Shown: piece after piece, positions 42,563 through 51,121 of the stretch
Position numbering within the stretch: position 1 is the first letter of the stretch
Layout of the letters: each line of letters begins with the position of its first letter
NCBI RefSeq assembly: GCF_000308435.1
Contig: NZ_BAFR01000199.1
Span: forward strand, 1-64,000
Source of the DNA: Nocardia araoensis NBRC 100135
GTDB lineage: Bacteria; Actinomycetota; Actinomycetes; Mycobacteriales; Mycobacteriaceae
Length of the DNA: 64,000 bases
Reading direction: 5' to 3'
Position numbers and translations under genes: made by a program
The notes under the pieces: generated by a model
Seen by the model: the letters and a program-made list of their open reading frames with translations, nothing else
What the model was told of the DNA's origin: nothing
The model's database searches: none

Positions 42563-44158
42563 TCAGATGACCGTGCCCACGTCTGTTGCGACCACGCTGT
42601 CCAAGGCGCGCTCGGCTACGGCGGCAATGGTCATCGACGGGTTGCACGCCGCGGTGTTCCCGGGCATGAGCGCACCGTCGAGCACGTACAGGCCCCGCTG
42701 GCCGTGCACCCGGCCTTCCAGATCACAGACGGCCCCCATACTCGCGCCACCCAAGGGATGCCAGGTCGAGGGGAACAGCAGATTGGTGTCGGTGAGAATG
42801 CCTGTCGGGCCTGCGATCCGGTGGGCGGCCGGGCCGATGTGATTGTCCTGGATGTAGCTGTCCCCGTCCTGCGGCCACTGCAGAACGGCGTCGTCGCGGG
42901 CCGCGTCGTAGACGAAGTGCCCACGGCCGTCGCTGACGCCGTACCCGACCATCATGGTGCTGTTGGCGTCGGAGCCCATCGGCGGGATGGACGCCTGGAT
43001 CACAGTGTGGGCGGCGTGCGGGTCGGACCAGTTCTTGCTTCCGTAGACGACCGGGCCGCCCTGTTCCGCACCGAAATTCGCGGTCGGATCGGTCCACAGG
43101 TAGATGCGGTCGGCGTTGGTGCCCCAGCCCTGCCCGAGCCCATCGGGCATATCGGGGATGAGGCCTTTCGCCGAGGCGCGCACCAGCAGCCGGGTGGTGT
43201 TGAGGCTTCCGGCGGCCAGCACCAGCGCGCCGGTGGTGATGATCTTGTTCTCCAGCACGGCGCCACTGGTGTCGAGGCGTTCGACGTGGACGATCCACTT
43301 GCCGTCCGCGGCGCGCTCGACGTCGGTGACCTGGTGCAGCGGCTCGACCGTCACCAAGCCGGTCGCCTCGGCGGCGGCGATGTAGGTGACGTCGACCGAA
43401 TGCTTGCCGCCGTTGTTCACCCCCATGGCGCCGTCGCCGTTGGTGTAGGAAGGCTTCATCTCGCCCCGCAGCTCGGCCAGGGCGAAGTTCCAATCGATGG
43501 GCATGGGGACCTTCGACAGCGGAAGCCCGGCGCCGCGCACATGGTCGGCGAAGACTCGGGCCGCCGCGTAGTTGGGACTGTCGACCAGCTCGTCCGGGGC
43601 GACGGCCAAGCCGAGCATGCGTGCCACCCGCGGGTAGTGCACCCGATCCATCGTCGCCCAGTCCAAGGCCTCGGGGAAGTGGGTATCGAACACCTCCCGC
43701 GTCGGTTGCAGGGACATCCCTTGATAGACCAGCGATCCGCCGCCCACGCCCGCTGCGCACAGCGCGGTCATGTTGGTACCGGGCACCGCCTCCACGAGGC
43801 CGGTGTACGGCTCGAATACCAACGGCTTGCCGAACAACACCGGGCTGGACTTGTACCAGAGCACCCGCTTGTCCAGCGCCGAAGCGCGCGGGAAGGTCTC
43901 CGCGTTCGGGCCGGTCGGCCAGCGCAGACCTCGTTCGAGCACCAGGACCCGCACTCCGGCTTCGGCCAGGCGCAACGCGGTGACACCACCGCCGAACCCC
44001 GATCCGATGACGACCACTCGATGCTCTTCACGGGTGAGCGGAACGCTGTTCACCCGCGCGGCGATCGGACTCGTCGTGTTCGCGTAGCGCGAGGCGACCA
44101 ACAGGCCACCCGCCGCGGCTGCCCCGGTCAACAGTGACCGGCGCGAAATTGCTGACAT
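42563..44158 (-). CDS. Tat-exported GMC oxidoreductase, cholesterol-oxidase-like
   Basis: 531 residues from ATG 44158. Twin-arginine signal SRRSLLTGAAAAGG. FAD-binding VVIGSGFGGGVTALRLAEAG, then GVGGGSLVYQGM. Catalytic His and Asn of the GMC/cholesterol-oxidase group are in TWHPLGGASMG and NPSMTIAAVAERA. Function: probably extracellular oxidation of a sterol or other alcohol with FAD and oxygen. Size and Tat signal fit secreted cholesterol oxidases; substrate is inference. A perfect palindrome lies 75 bp upstream of the start. Confidence 0.88.
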   Translation of the reverse strand: MSAISRRSLLTGAAAAGGLLVASRYANTTSPIAARVNSVPLTREEHRVVVIGSGFGGGVTALRLAEAGVRVLVLERGLRWPTGPNAETFPRASALDKRVLWYKSSPVLFGKPLVFEPYTGLVEAVPGTNMTALCAAGVGGGSLVYQGMSLQPTREVFDTHFPEALDWATMDRVHYPRVARMLGLAVAPDELVDSPNYAAARVFADHVRGAGLPLSKVPMPIDWNFALAELRGEMKPSYTNGDGAMGVNNGGKHSVDVTYIAAAEATGLVTVEPLHQVTDVERAADGKWIVHVERLDTSGAVLENKIITTGALVLAAGSLNTTRLLVRASAKGLIPDMPDGLGQGWGTNADRIYLWTDPTANFGAEQGGPVVYGSKNWSDPHAAHTVIQASIPPMGSDANSTMMVGYGVSDGRGHFVYDAARDDAVLQWPQDGDSYIQDNHIGPAAHRIAGPTGILTDTNLLFPSTWHPLGGASMGAVCDLEGRVHGQRGLYVLDGALMPGNTAACNPSMTIAAVAERALDSVVATDVGTVI

Positions 44159-44232
44159 CACACACCCTCGAAGATCAGGCGCGAGCTCGGATCTCGCGCG
44201 GCCGACCATGGCCGCTACGGGACAGTAATATA

Positions 44233-44252
44233 ACCGGACATACGTGTCCGGT
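44233..44252. promoter_or_regulatory. Perfect palindrome upstream of the GMC oxidoreductase
   Basis: ACCGGACA, four bases, TGTCCGGT: 8-bp perfect arms, typical of TetR-type operators, 75 bp before the GMC start. No TetR gene is adjacent. It does not match the KstR sterol-regulon motif. Confidence 0.55.
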
Positions 44253-44289
44253 GGTGGTCGGATATGTAGCACAGGTCACAATCCCGCGC

Positions 44290-44490
44290 GTGGTCCGATG
44301 GCGACGGATGCAGGTCGCGCAGGACGCCGTCATCGGGTGCCCGACGAGCGGTTCGGGCAGGTCGGCCGGGCCTTCGTGGTGACCAAGCGCCCGGTCGCCG
44401 AGGACGACCTGATCGCCCGGAGCCGGGACCGGATGGCCGTCTACAAAATCGCGCTCAACGCAACCGGCAAGGTGATGAAACCACCAGATG
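44290..44490 (+). pseudogene. FadD-type acyl-CoA ligase C-terminal remnant
   Basis: MQVAQDAVIG, then after a one-base shift VPDERFGQVGRAFVVTKRPV and DDLIARSRDRMAVYK, joined to LNATGKVMK. These are the last 70 or so residues of an AMP-forming ligase (GVPDERMGEVGRAFVV ... YKVPR ... LPRNATGKVLK) with the VPR to LP section deleted. It cannot be active. It leads into the MaoC gene at 44549, suggesting a former ligase-hydratase operon. Confidence 0.75.
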
Positions 44491-44548
44491 CGGTACGGCG
44501 TTCGCGCGCTGGATATCGTGCACACGCCACCCGCAGAAAGGATGCCGC

Positions 44549-45001
44549 ATGACCGAGTTCCGTGATTTCGACGCGCTGCGCGCCGCGGTGGGGACCGTGC
44601 TCGGGCCCGGGGAGTGGCTCGAGATCGATCAGCGGCGCATCGACCTGTTCGCCGAGGCGACCGGCGATCACCAGTGGATCCACGTCGATGCCGCCCGCGC
44701 CGCCGACGGCCCGTACGGCGCCACCATCGCACACGGGTTCCTCACCCTCGGGCTGCTCGCTCCGATCAGCCAGCAGCTGATGTCGGTGCCCGCGGCACGG
44801 ATGGCGATCAACTACGGGCTGAACAAGGTCCGCTTCATCAGCCCGGTCCGGGTCGGCAGCCGGGTGCGCGGCACCGTCGCGCTCACCGCCGTCACCGATG
44901 TGCCGGGCGGGGTCCAAGTCGAACGCACCGTGACGATCACCGCCGAGGGCGCGGACAAGCCGGCTTGCGTCGCCGAGCACGTGGTCCGTTATCTGGCCTG
45001 A
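44549..45001 (+). CDS. MaoC-like (R)-specific enoyl-CoA hydratase
   Basis: 150 residues. Hot-dog hydratase: GEWLEIDQRRIDLFAEATGD, HQWIHVDAARAADGPYG with the catalytic Asp and His, IAHGFLTLGLLAPI and INYGLNKVRFISPV. Hydrates or dehydrates acyl-CoA in fatty-acid or sterol side-chain metabolism. AAAGGA eight bases before ATG is its site. It follows a broken FadD gene. Confidence 0.9.
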   Translation: MTEFRDFDALRAAVGTVLGPGEWLEIDQRRIDLFAEATGDHQWIHVDAARAADGPYGATIAHGFLTLGLLAPISQQLMSVPAARMAINYGLNKVRFISPVRVGSRVRGTVALTAVTDVPGGVQVERTVTITAEGADKPACVAEHVVRYLA

Positions 45002-45145
45002 CGGCGGATGCTGATTCGCAACGCGCCACGCAGTCCGGCAGCCCGCACACCGAGGCGCGCCGGCGCGGCGGGCGAATCATCGATGCGACACGGGGCTGCG
45101 TCCGCCGGCACCGGGCTTCACACCGCCGCTCGGAACTGCTATACA

Positions 45146-45183
45146 TTAGGGGAGGCTTACCTCGTTAGTCGAGGCTAACCTCA
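45146..45183 (+). promoter_or_regulatory. Two abutting IdeR/DtxR iron boxes
   Basis: TTAGGGGAGGCTTACCTCG (45146-45164) and TTAGTCGAGGCTAACCTCA (45165-45183) each resemble the 19-bp IdeR consensus TTAGGTTAGGCTAACCTAA (14 and 15 matches of 19) and touch end to end. They lie just before the bfd-like gene. Tandem boxes are typical of strongly iron-controlled genes; IdeR can repress or, for ferritins, activate. Confidence 0.8.
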
Positions 45184-45212
45184 GCGATAAGGTGACCCTG
45201 TTGTGAGGCTTC

Positions 45213-45404
45213 ATGTACGTCTGCATTTGTAACGCGGTGTCCGAAGGTGACGTGCACACCTGCGTTTCCGCGGGCGCCGACAGCATCCGCCAGGTGAAGA
45301 ACGCCTGCGGATGGAAGCCCGGCTGCGGCAGCTGCACGGCGCGCCTGGCCGAGGTGTTCGGCCGCGCACGGGCGTCCGCCGAAGCGCAACCCTCGGCCGC
45401 CTAG
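45213..45404 (+). CDS. bfd: Bacterioferritin-associated ferredoxin (BFD-like)
   Basis: 63 residues, [2Fe-2S] protein. Cys4 and Cys6 (YVCICNAVSE), then GCGSC supplying the second pair: the BFD C-x-C ... C-x2-C pattern. It passes electrons to bacterioferritin to release stored iron. It lies directly upstream of bfr and is preceded by two IdeR-like boxes. The C-terminal tail after Cys is short and variable. Confidence 0.9.
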   Translation: MYVCICNAVSEGDVHTCVSAGADSIRQVKNACGWKPGCGSCTARLAEVFGRARASAEAQPSAA

Positions 45405-45461
45405 TCGACACACCAGGCGGTCTGCCGGCCGCTGCGCGCATTTTGTGCCACGATCGCTGCT

Positions 45462-45941
45462 ATGGACGGCGACAAGGACATCGTTGCGCTGCTCAACGAG
45501 CAGCTGACGGCCGAACTCACGGCGATCAACCAGTACTTCCTGCACGCCAAGATGCAGGAGAACTGGGGCTTTACCAAGCTGGCCCGGCATACTCGGCACG
45601 AGTCCATCGATGAGATGAAACATGCCGAGATCCTCACCGACCGGATCCTCTTCCTGGAGGGCCTGCCGAACTACCAGAAGCTCAACCCTCTGCGCATCGG
45701 GCAATCGGTGCCCGAGCAACTGCGGGCGGACCTGCAGATCGAGATGGAAGCGGTCGAACGGCTTCGCCGGGGCATCGAGTTGATGCGTTCGCGCGGCGAC
45801 GTGACCTCCGCTCGCATCTTCGAGCAGATCCTCGAAGACGAAGAGCAGCACGTCGACTACCTGGAAACCGAGCTCGATCTGGTGGAGAAACTGGGTGAGC
45901 CCCTGTATCTCCAGCGCTTCACCGAGACTCCGGACGACTGA
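45462..45941 (+). CDS. bfr: Bacterioferritin
   Basis: 159 residues, full length. Ferroxidase ligands are in LNEQLTAELTAINQYF, DEMKHAEIL and DEEQHVDYLE; Met of DEMKHAE is the haem-binding Met52 equivalent. It stores iron as a 24-mer shell with haem between subunits. It is 57 bp behind bfd and probably shares its IdeR-controlled promoter. A 13-bp hairpin follows. Confidence 0.96.
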   Translation: MDGDKDIVALLNEQLTAELTAINQYFLHAKMQENWGFTKLARHTRHESIDEMKHAEILTDRILFLEGLPNYQKLNPLRIGQSVPEQLRADLQIEMEAVERLRRGIELMRSRGDVTSARIFEQILEDEEQHVDYLETELDLVEKLGEPLYLQRFTETPDD

Positions 45942-45976
45942 TCGGCTGCTTCCCGGTGCGACGCGGAGAGACCGCA

Positions 45977-46019
45977 CCGGCGTTACGCCCCCACGCGCTA
46001 TGCCGAGGCGTAACGCCGG
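45977..46019 (+). terminator. Terminator downstream of bfr
   Basis: Perfect 13-bp stem (45977-45989 with 46007-46019) and a 17-base loop, 36 bp after the bfr stop. Confidence 0.75.
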
Positions 46020-46099
46020 GCCAGCCGCCTCCGGTGCTCGGCGGGCGCGTACCGAACAGTGCCCGATTCAGTGTGGCTCGCTCAGCGGGAGAGCCTTGA

Positions 46100-46942
46100 T
46101 CAGCCGTTGAGCCAGACGTCTTTCAGTCGCGTCGCCGCGTCGGCCGACTGACGCACACCCGCCGCATAGGCGGGAGCCAGCGCCGCCGCGTCGAACAGGT
46201 CGAGTCCGAACACGGCGACGGCTTCCTCGTCGGGGACTATGGAAATCTCTGTCGCCGAGCCCAATTCGCGATCGCTGGGGATGCGCGGGAACATGTGCGC
46301 CAAGGGTTCGAGAATCACCACGACATCCGCGCCCGCGGCCAGGTCCGCGTTGACCGGCGAGCGCAACCCGCCGTCGATGTAGTGGCGGCCGTCGATCGGG
46401 ATCGGCGGGAAGACGCCGGGCACCGAGGTGCTCGACGCCAGCGCCGCGGGCAACGACGCCGCGCCGTCCCTGGTCCATGCCCGCAGTTCACCGGTGGTGA
46501 TGTCGATGGCGGTCACGATGAGATCGCGCGCGGGCCATTGCGCCACACCGGCCAGCCCGCCGATCCGCGCGATGTGCTCGTCCGGGTCACCGGCCTGCGC
46601 GGCCAGCGCCAGCTCCCCCGCGCGGCGGCGCGCCTGGGCCGGATCCTGTCCCGGGGCACGCAGCACGGCGAATATCTCCGCCATGCGCGCCGGATCCGCC
46701 CGCACCGGCGCCGCCGACGGGGACGGTGGCCGCAACAATCGCGCCGGATCACCGCCGTCGGCCAGGACCGCGCCGACGACCGCCCCGGCGGAGGTCCCCA
46801 CGAACCGGTCGGCCGACGACAAGTCGACACCGTTGTCCCGCAGCCCGACGGCCAGTCCCGTCAACCACGAAATACCGACCGGACCACCCCCGCCCAGCAC
46901 GAGCGCGACCGAGAAACCATTGGCTGCCATCGTGTCCGACAT
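46100..46942 (-). CDS. Patatin-like phospholipase
   Basis: 280 residues. Patatin motifs: oxyanion GGGGPVGISW, nucleophile Ser in GTSAGAVVGA, and catalytic Asp in IDGGLRSPVN. It hydrolyses acyl esters of lipids. There is no signal sequence, so it is likely cytoplasmic or membrane-associated. It converges with bfr. Confidence 0.9.
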   Translation of the reverse strand: MSDTMAANGFSVALVLGGGGPVGISWLTGLAVGLRDNGVDLSSADRFVGTSAGAVVGAVLADGGDPARLLRPPSPSAAPVRADPARMAEIFAVLRAPGQDPAQARRRAGELALAAQAGDPDEHIARIGGLAGVAQWPARDLIVTAIDITTGELRAWTRDGAASLPAALASSTSVPGVFPPIPIDGRHYIDGGLRSPVNADLAAGADVVVILEPLAHMFPRIPSDRELGSATEISIVPDEEAVAVFGLDLFDAAALAPAYAAGVRQSADAATRLKDVWLNG

Positions 46943-47106
46943 GCCGCCAGCCTATCCGCCGAAGCGCGGCTCCCAACTCCTACGGCGGGTGATCGTCGTG
47001 GCTCACGCCGCTGCCTCACCCGCCCCTTCGACGATCTCCACCGATCTCCCCCGCATTCGCAGCACTCGCCTCACCCACGGTCAGGTCCCGCGACATCGAT
47101 GGTCAT

Positions 47107-47330
47107 TCCGGTCGCGCGCATTCGCGTGGTTCTCGCCATAGACCCATCCGAACAACCCGTTGCTGCGCCGTACGATCTTCGTGTTGTGCGGCGCCATGAC
47201 GAATGTGCCCACCCAACCTTTCAGGCCCGAGCCGATGGTGCCCGCGCGCCGGAGCGCGAGGTCGGACTGGCGGCCGACGCGGGGATCCCGCGATCTGTCC
47301 GGGCTCAGCGAATACGGCTCCGCGATTGCG
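47107..47330 (-). pseudogene. Saccharopine-dehydrogenase-like (trans-acting enoyl reductase type) remnant
   Basis: The minus strand reads AEPYSLSPDR, GRQSDLALRRAGTI, GLKGWVGTFVMAPHNTKIVR and RSNGLFGWVYGE. This is the conserved internal stretch of the saccharopine-dehydrogenase-related enoyl reductases of mycolate bacteria (like Rv2449c/Rv2953). The N-terminal Rossmann part and C-terminus are absent. It begins within a few bases of the FtsX-gene stop, marking a recombination junction. Confidence 0.65.
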
Positions 47331-47335
47331 CGGGC

Positions 47336-48661
47336 TCACGGTGTCGTCAGGGCAACAAGCGGTCGCATCCGGGTGGCACGAAGACTTGTCGACGCCGTCG
47401 CGGCCAGAGCGATCGACAAGCCCGCCGCGACAATCGCGGGATACATCCACCACGGACCGGCCGGGATCGGCGACCCGGTTTTGACGATGCTGTAGGGAAC
47501 GACGGTGGCCGCCGCAGCGATCGTGCCGAGAACGATCGCGATGCCGGTCGCCGCGGTGCTCTCGACCACCACCGTCCCCAGCACTTGCCGACGCGTCGAT
47601 GACGTCAGGCGAAGCAGGCCGAACTCTCTGCGACGTTCCCAGGTGGCCGCGATCAGCGAGTTGCCGACCGTGATCGAGCAGAATGCGATGATCATCGCCA
47701 CGACAAGGTAATTGGCGGCCGCGAACTGCGGACCGATGTCGTCCGCGGCGCGGTCCGCGATGCTGTCCTCGGTGCTCTGCATATACAGCGTGCCGGTGGC
47801 GATGCCGATGAGCAGGGTCAGTGCGCCGACGACCGTACTCGCGTCCGCCGCGCGAGCGGCCAGATTACGCAGAGCCAATCTGCCGACGCTGCTCGGCAGC
47901 CGGGCCGCGAGGCCGCCGAGCGGCGCGATGGCCAGTGGACTCAGGAGAGCCAGGCCGATCGCGACACCGATGCACGCGGGTCCGGCTCCGGCGGCCAGGA
48001 GGGGCCCGTCGGCCATGAACAGCGTGCCGATTCCGCAGCCGCATCCGATCAGCAGGAATGCCCCGCCGAGGATCGACCTCGCCCGGGAGACCGCGACCGC
48101 CTCCGCGCCCGAGGCCCCGGCCGGCGCGAGCACCGGCGCGACCATCGCGGCGCGCCTACCCGCGAGCCCCGCGGCCGCCATCGCCGACAGCGACGAGACG
48201 GCCGCGCCCACAGCGATCGTCCTCTCGTTCACGGCGAGCTGGATCGGCTCGTCGACCACACCGAACGCGATCATCCGGTCGAGCAGGAATGTCCCGAGTC
48301 CGATTCCCGGTAGCAGGCCGACGATCATCGCGGGCAACGCGACCGCGCAAGTCTCCACGAGCACCAGTGCGCGCACCTGCCGGGGAACAGCGCCGATCAA
48401 TCTGATCAGGGCCAACTCCCGGGTGCGCTGCTGAACGACGAGTGCGACCGTGGCGGCGATTCCGAAAGCCACGACCACGACAGTCCAGCCACCCATGATC
48501 GCCGCCAGGATCGCGAGCGATTCTCCTTGCGGTACCGCGATACCGGTCTCGACCAGTGTGGCGAAGGCGATCAGCAGCGTGGTTCCAGCCGCGATCACGC
48601 ACGCCGAAGCGATGTACGCCGAGACGCGCGCTCGGACCGTACGCAGGGCGAACCGCCACAT
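47336..48661 (-). CDS. FtsX-like ABC permease
   Basis: 441 residues from ATG 48661, overlapping the ATPase stop by one base (TGATG). Two FtsX/MacB domains with the paired helices LAILAAIMGGWTVVVVAFGI and AANYLVVAMIIAFCSITVGN, and the ERRREFGLLRLTSSTRRQVL coupling loop. Function: an ABC-3 exporter for a peptide or lipid. It works with the adjacent ATPase. Confidence 0.9.
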   Translation of the reverse strand: MWRFALRTVRARVSAYIASACVIAAGTTLLIAFATLVETGIAVPQGESLAILAAIMGGWTVVVVAFGIAATVALVVQQRTRELALIRLIGAVPRQVRALVLVETCAVALPAMIVGLLPGIGLGTFLLDRMIAFGVVDEPIQLAVNERTIAVGAAVSSLSAMAAAGLAGRRAAMVAPVLAPAGASGAEAVAVSRARSILGGAFLLIGCGCGIGTLFMADGPLLAAGAGPACIGVAIGLALLSPLAIAPLGGLAARLPSSVGRLALRNLAARAADASTVVGALTLLIGIATGTLYMQSTEDSIADRAADDIGPQFAAANYLVVAMIIAFCSITVGNSLIAATWERRREFGLLRLTSSTRRQVLGTVVVESTAATGIAIVLGTIAAAATVVPYSIVKTGSPIPAGPWWMYPAIVAAGLSIALAATASTSLRATRMRPLVALTTP

Positions 48662-49458
48662 CACCGGACACCACCCCGTGCGGCGGAGCCGTCACCCAGC
48701 CGCGCCATCCGTGCCGCCACCACGTCGGCGCTGGGTCGGGACAGCATGTCCACCACCCGTCCGTCCGCGAAGAACACCACGGCGTCGGCCACGGCCGCGG
48801 CGATCGGATCGTGGGTGACCATCACGATGGTGCGCCCGTCCCTGTCGACCGCTTCCCGCAGCAGACCGAGCACTTCGGCGGCGGCACGGCTGTCGAGGGC
48901 GCCGGTCGGTTCGTCGGCGAAGATCACGTCGGGCGCGCTCAGCAATGCGCGCGCGATTGCCACGCGCTGTTGCTGACCACCCGACAGCGCCGCGGGCCGC
49001 GTCCGCGCATATCGCTCGAGGCCCAGCCGCGCCAGTACCTCGCGGACGGCGTCGGCCGGAACCGGACGGGAAGCGAATTCCAATGGCAGCGTGACGTTCT
49101 GCGCCGCGGTCAAAGTGGGAACCAGGTTGTAGGACTGGAAGACGAAGCCGAGGCGATCGCGACGCAGGCGTGTCAGCGTGGTCTCGTCGAGCGTCGTGAG
49201 CTCGGTGCCCTCGATCGAGACCGAGCCGGACGTCGGCCGGTCCAGCCCCGCCGCGCACTGCAGCAGCGTGCTCTTGCCCGAACCGGACGGTCCCATGACC
49301 GCCGTGAAGGTGCGCCGCGGAAAACCCAGGCTCACATCGTCGAGGACCCTGACCGCGGCAGGCCCTTCGCCGTACACCTTCACCACCTGACGCAGCTCCA
49401 CGCAGTAGCGCGCGAGTGGCGCCTGCGGCACATTCCGTGAGTACACCGTACGAGTCAT
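48661..49458 (-). CDS. ABC-transporter ATPase, MacB/LolD type
   Basis: 265 residues. Walker A MGPSGSGKSTLL, Q-loop FVFQSYNLVPTL, signature LSGGQQQRVAIARALL, Walker B DVIFADEPTGALD. ATPase of an FtsX-type exporter. It is first of a two-gene operon opposite a TetR-type regulator, a layout typical of repressor-controlled drug or peptide exporters. Confidence 0.92.
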   Translation of the reverse strand: MTRTVYSRNVPQAPLARYCVELRQVVKVYGEGPAAVRVLDDVSLGFPRRTFTAVMGPSGSGKSTLLQCAAGLDRPTSGSVSIEGTELTTLDETTLTRLRRDRLGFVFQSYNLVPTLTAAQNVTLPLEFASRPVPADAVREVLARLGLERYARTRPAALSGGQQQRVAIARALLSAPDVIFADEPTGALDSRAAAEVLGLLREAVDRDGRTIVMVTHDPIAAAVADAVVFFADGRVVDMLSRPSADVVAARMARLGDGSAARGGVR

Positions 49459-49575
49459 AATTGCATGGTAACGAGCGCCCGCCGGATATGTCGCATCGAG
49501 TCATTGAGAAGGTCTTTACCAGCATGTATGTCAGATAGAGCACGATTTTCACCTCCGGACCACCCCAAGGTAGAC

Positions 49576-49606
49576 TTTCGTCACCACAGAGAAGACCGTG
49601 ACGAAA
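49576..49606. promoter_or_regulatory. Inverted repeat at the zinc-ribbon TetR gene
   Basis: TTTCGTCAC (49576-49584) and GTGACGAAA (49598-49606) form a perfect 9-bp inverted repeat with 13 bases between, starting 42 bp before the ATG. It is the likely operator for autoregulation and for the divergent exporter. Confidence 0.6.
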
Positions 49607-49617
49607 AGAGGGCGAGG

Positions 49618-50430
49618 ATGCCGACCTGCCAGATCTGCGGCCGGGAACTGGCGCCCGCAGCACGCGGCAGACCCGCCAGATACTGTTCCCGCGCATGCCG
49701 CGCGCGGGCGTACCGCGAACGCGTGGCGGCGAAACAGCGACAGGCACCCGCGTCCGCGGAGGCGGCGGGCGCCGGACTATCCGTCGATCGCGTGGTTCGG
49801 GCAGCGATCGAACTGGTCGATCGCGAAGGCGGCTTCCGCCTCTCCATGCGCCACACCGCCGCCGAACTCGATGTCGGCGTGATGTCCCTCTACCGCTACG
49901 TCTCGGGAAAGGAAGAACTCGGTCGGCTGATGATCGACGCGGTCTTCGGCGATCACCCGCTACCGGAACCCGGCCCGCCGGGCTGGCGAGCCAAGCTGGA
50001 ACTCTCCGCGCGGCAAGAATGGCAAATCTACCGCGATCATCCTTGGGTGCCAGAGCTTTTCGCGCTGACGACCAGACCACCGATCGCGCCGCGGCTGATG
50101 GCCTACACCGACTGGCGCATCCGCGCGGTCGACGACCTCGGCCTCGACTTCCCCACCATGGTCCGGATCGCGATCATGGTTTCGACCCACACCCAAAGCT
50201 CGGCGTATCCGCTTGCCCGGGAACAATTCGCGAAGAACACCCGCGAGGAATGGCTGGACGCCCGCACCGGGAGAATCCAGGAGGCGTTCGCCTCGGGCGC
50301 GCTTCCGATGATCGCGCGGTTCGGGGACGACGCCCTGGAAGCCTCTCAGCCGCACAGCATTTTCGAATTCGGACTGCGGTGCCTGCTCGACGGCGTCGAG
50401 AACATCATCGTCGAGCGCGACGCCCACTGA
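49618..50430 (+). CDS. TetR-family regulator with N-terminal zinc ribbon
   Basis: 270 residues from ATG 49618. The first 35 residues carry a treble-Cys motif: CQICGREL, RYCSRACRARAYRERV (CxxC ... CxxxC), a zinc-binding module. A TetR HTH follows (LSMRHTAAELDVGVMSLYRY, VSGKEELGRLM) and a TetR_C-type ligand domain. The zinc ribbon before the HTH may add DNA or partner contacts. A similar ribbon is in the protein at 57364-57684. It probably represses the divergent FtsX-type exporter. Confidence 0.88.
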   Translation: MPTCQICGRELAPAARGRPARYCSRACRARAYRERVAAKQRQAPASAEAAGAGLSVDRVVRAAIELVDREGGFRLSMRHTAAELDVGVMSLYRYVSGKEELGRLMIDAVFGDHPLPEPGPPGWRAKLELSARQEWQIYRDHPWVPELFALTTRPPIAPRLMAYTDWRIRAVDDLGLDFPTMVRIAIMVSTHTQSSAYPLAREQFAKNTREEWLDARTGRIQEAFASGALPMIARFGDDALEASQPHSIFEFGLRCLLDGVENIIVERDAH

Positions 50431-50512
50431 TGCGCTGGGACGCCCTGACCAGCGAAACCCCTGCGGGACAATCGGATCGGTTACGCTGGGGGGTGAGTCA
50501 GGGAGGCTGATA

Positions 50513-50680
50513 ATGCCAATCAGATATCGTCAGCGCAAATCGTTCGGGCCGCTGAAACTCAACTTCACCCAATCGGGCCTGTCGTCGTGGAGTATCAAGA
50601 TCGGTCCGTGGTCGTGGAATTCCCGAACCAAGAAGAACAGTGTTGACCTGCCCGGTCCGCTGGGCTGGCGCCAGCGCTGA
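50513..50680 (+). CDS. DUF4236 small protein
   Basis: 55 residues from ATG 50513 with GGGAGG six bases upstream. It reads PIRYRQRKSFGPLKLNFTQS, GLSSWSIKIGPWSWNSR and VDLPGPLGW, a clear DUF4236 protein (RxR-x3-GP-x2-LN-S-GLS-S-G-). Such proteins are short, basic and beta-rich; function unknown. It lies 80 bp after the TetR gene on the same strand. Confidence 0.9.
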   Translation: MPIRYRQRKSFGPLKLNFTQSGLSSWSIKIGPWSWNSRTKKNSVDLPGPLGWRQR

Positions 50681-50693
50681 GCGGACCGCGGAT

Positions 50694-51020
50694 TCAGGCC
50701 CAGACCCGCGACAGCGCCGAACGGGAGTACGTCCGCTGGGGCGTCACCGTGATCAGGTCACAGACCTCGACGAGTTCACCCGGCACCGCATTGCCGAAGT
50801 GATGCAGACCCGGCGCGATCACGGCGTCGACGCCGAAGGTGCGCACGACTTCGATCAGGCGATCGACCGGCGCGTCGGTACCGGCGCCGAAGGTCACCGT
50901 CTTACACAGCTCATAGCCCAGACGTTTGGCCAAACTCCGCATCTGCGCTTCATCCCAGTCCTGGGACACACCCGAGACGTCCTTGCGGAGATATCCCAGC
51001 GCGGGTGGTTTGGCCCTCAT
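50694..51020 (-). CDS. Serine-recombinase-like small protein, probably non-catalytic
   Basis: 108 residues from ATG 51020 with GGGAGT upstream; an earlier ATG at 51131 is not supported. LGYLRKDVSGVSQDWDEAQM and LAKRLGYELCKTVTFG follow the N-terminal part of serine recombinases (GYxR-S-x-QxxxLxxxG), but the LDRL-R helix is replaced by GLHHFGNAVPGELVEV. No DNA-binding domain follows. It may be a derived regulatory protein common in Nocardia. Its promoter region has an unusual AT-rich operator-like cluster. Confidence 0.6.
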   Translation of the reverse strand: MRAKPPALGYLRKDVSGVSQDWDEAQMRSLAKRLGYELCKTVTFGAGTDAPVDRLIEVVRTFGVDAVIAPGLHHFGNAVPGELVEVCDLITVTPQRTYSRSALSRVWA

Positions 51021-51121
51021 CGGTACTCCCTTGCCGCGGTCGTTGCTGAAGTCGTCGAAGCACCTGCGCTCCCTGCGGCTCGCGCCGTGTCGACGCATCG
51101 GATCGCAGGGGGAGCATGTTA

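Noticed and set aside
42531..42573. Terminator between the cold-shock and GMC genes
   Set aside because: Arms CTGACC/GGTCAG are only six bases with a long loop; too weak to call.
44233..44252. KstR-type sterol operator
   Set aside because: The palindrome is perfect but does not contain the AAC-GTT core of the KstR motif.
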